DNA of 34,358 nucleotides from assembly GCA_011090425.1 (NCBI GenBank), contig PHGD01000042.1:1-34358 (forward strand). The letters are read 5' to 3'. The notes beneath the pieces were generated by a model that was given only the letters and a program-made list of their open reading frames with translations, was not told the DNA's origin and did not search any database. This DNA comes from Nitrospira sp. LK70. Lineage in GTDB: Bacteria > Nitrospirota > Nitrospiria > Nitrospirales > Nitrospiraceae. Both the position numbers and the translations under genes were made by a program. This document shows positions 34,130 to 34,358 of this stretch, in pieces. The first letter of the stretch is position 1. Every line of letters begins with the position of its first letter.

Positions 34130-34358
34130 ATGCCGACCGTCTTCCTCAGCTATTCCCGCGCGGACCTACCGCTCATCGAGCAGCTTGAAGCGCAGCTCAA
34201 GAACCACCCAGAGGTTTCCATCTGGCGCGATCAGGAGAAGATCTACGGCGGGCAGAAATGGCCGAAGGTCTTAGGTGAAGCCATCGCAGATCAAGACGTG
34301 TTTCTCCTTGCCTGGTCGAAGAGTTCTGCCGCTTCCCATTTCGTTGAGTTCGAATGGT
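34130..34358 (+). CDS. TIR-domain protein, truncated by the window edge
   Basis: The first 76 residues form the front of a TIR domain: VFLSYSRADLPLIEQLEAQL, then WRDQEKIYGGQKWPKVLGEA, and DVFLLAWSKSSAASHFVEFE. The final Glu is in the position of the NADase catalytic Glu (SxxSxxxxxE region) of bacterial TIR proteins. Such proteins either degrade NAD+ in defence systems or act as signalling adaptors. The effector partner or C-terminal domain lies outside the window, so a role in defence cannot be decided. The ribosome site is weak. The gene follows a gap of about 380 bp after the divergent priA. Confidence 0.85.
   Translation, partial: MPTVFLSYSRADLPLIEQLEAQLKNHPEVSIWRDQEKIYGGQKWPKVLGEAIADQDVFLLAWSKSSAASHFVEFEW

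Overview
The window is about 34 kb of bacterial chromosome with mid-to-high GC content. Gene content and order, the style of the sensor kinases and two small palindromic repeats suggest a Nitrospira-like member of the Nitrospirota. That assignment is inferred from recognised proteins and remembered repeat style, not from any search. Most of the window is housekeeping. The accessory parts are decayed insertion-sequence pieces near the left end, a two-component signalling block on the right, and a TIR-domain gene cut off by the right edge.

Layout. Positions 1-906 hold decayed DNA with a broken IS1380-type transposase. A TPR lipoprotein (1131-2288, +) faces a minus-strand block: dksA-like, recR, ybaB, dnaX, the 4.5S/SRP RNA and tRNA-Ser(GGA). 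A 141-bp MITE-like element sits directly upstream of the SRP RNA. Positions 6216-7635 are a graveyard of IS1380 and IS110 ends. A plus-strand block follows: a promoter, tRNA-Leu(UAG), tig, clpP and clpX (protein folding and quality control), then two paralogous PilZ-type genes. A TatA protein with a long tail and an M24 peptidase lie on the minus strand. Next come two plus-strand genes of unknown function, a C26 glutamine-amidotransferase-like hydrolase and an APC amino-acid permease.

A minus-strand run from 22836 down to 18081 encodes a HAD phosphatase, QueE, leucyl aminopeptidase, a NagZ-like glycosidase and an unknown protein. Its likely promoter shares its -35 region with a divergent consensus promoter that reads through a second hairpin element into tRNA-Leu(GAG). 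Positions 23419-30965 are a signalling block: a 1420-aa cytosolic kinase with eight PAS domains and a GAF, its LuxR/NarL-type regulator, a membrane-anchored hybrid kinase behind a sigma-54-like promoter, and a single-domain receiver. A small membrane protein follows, then a PriA whose helicase motifs are degenerate, then the truncated TIR gene.

The observations most worth checking are the helicase-degenerate PriA, the two small palindromic elements lodged at the 5' sides of essential small-RNA genes, the shared -35 divergent promoters, and the sigma-54-like promoter before the hybrid kinase. I did not find an obviously new multi-gene defence or metabolic system inside these boundaries. The TIR gene at the right edge is the best lead for one.
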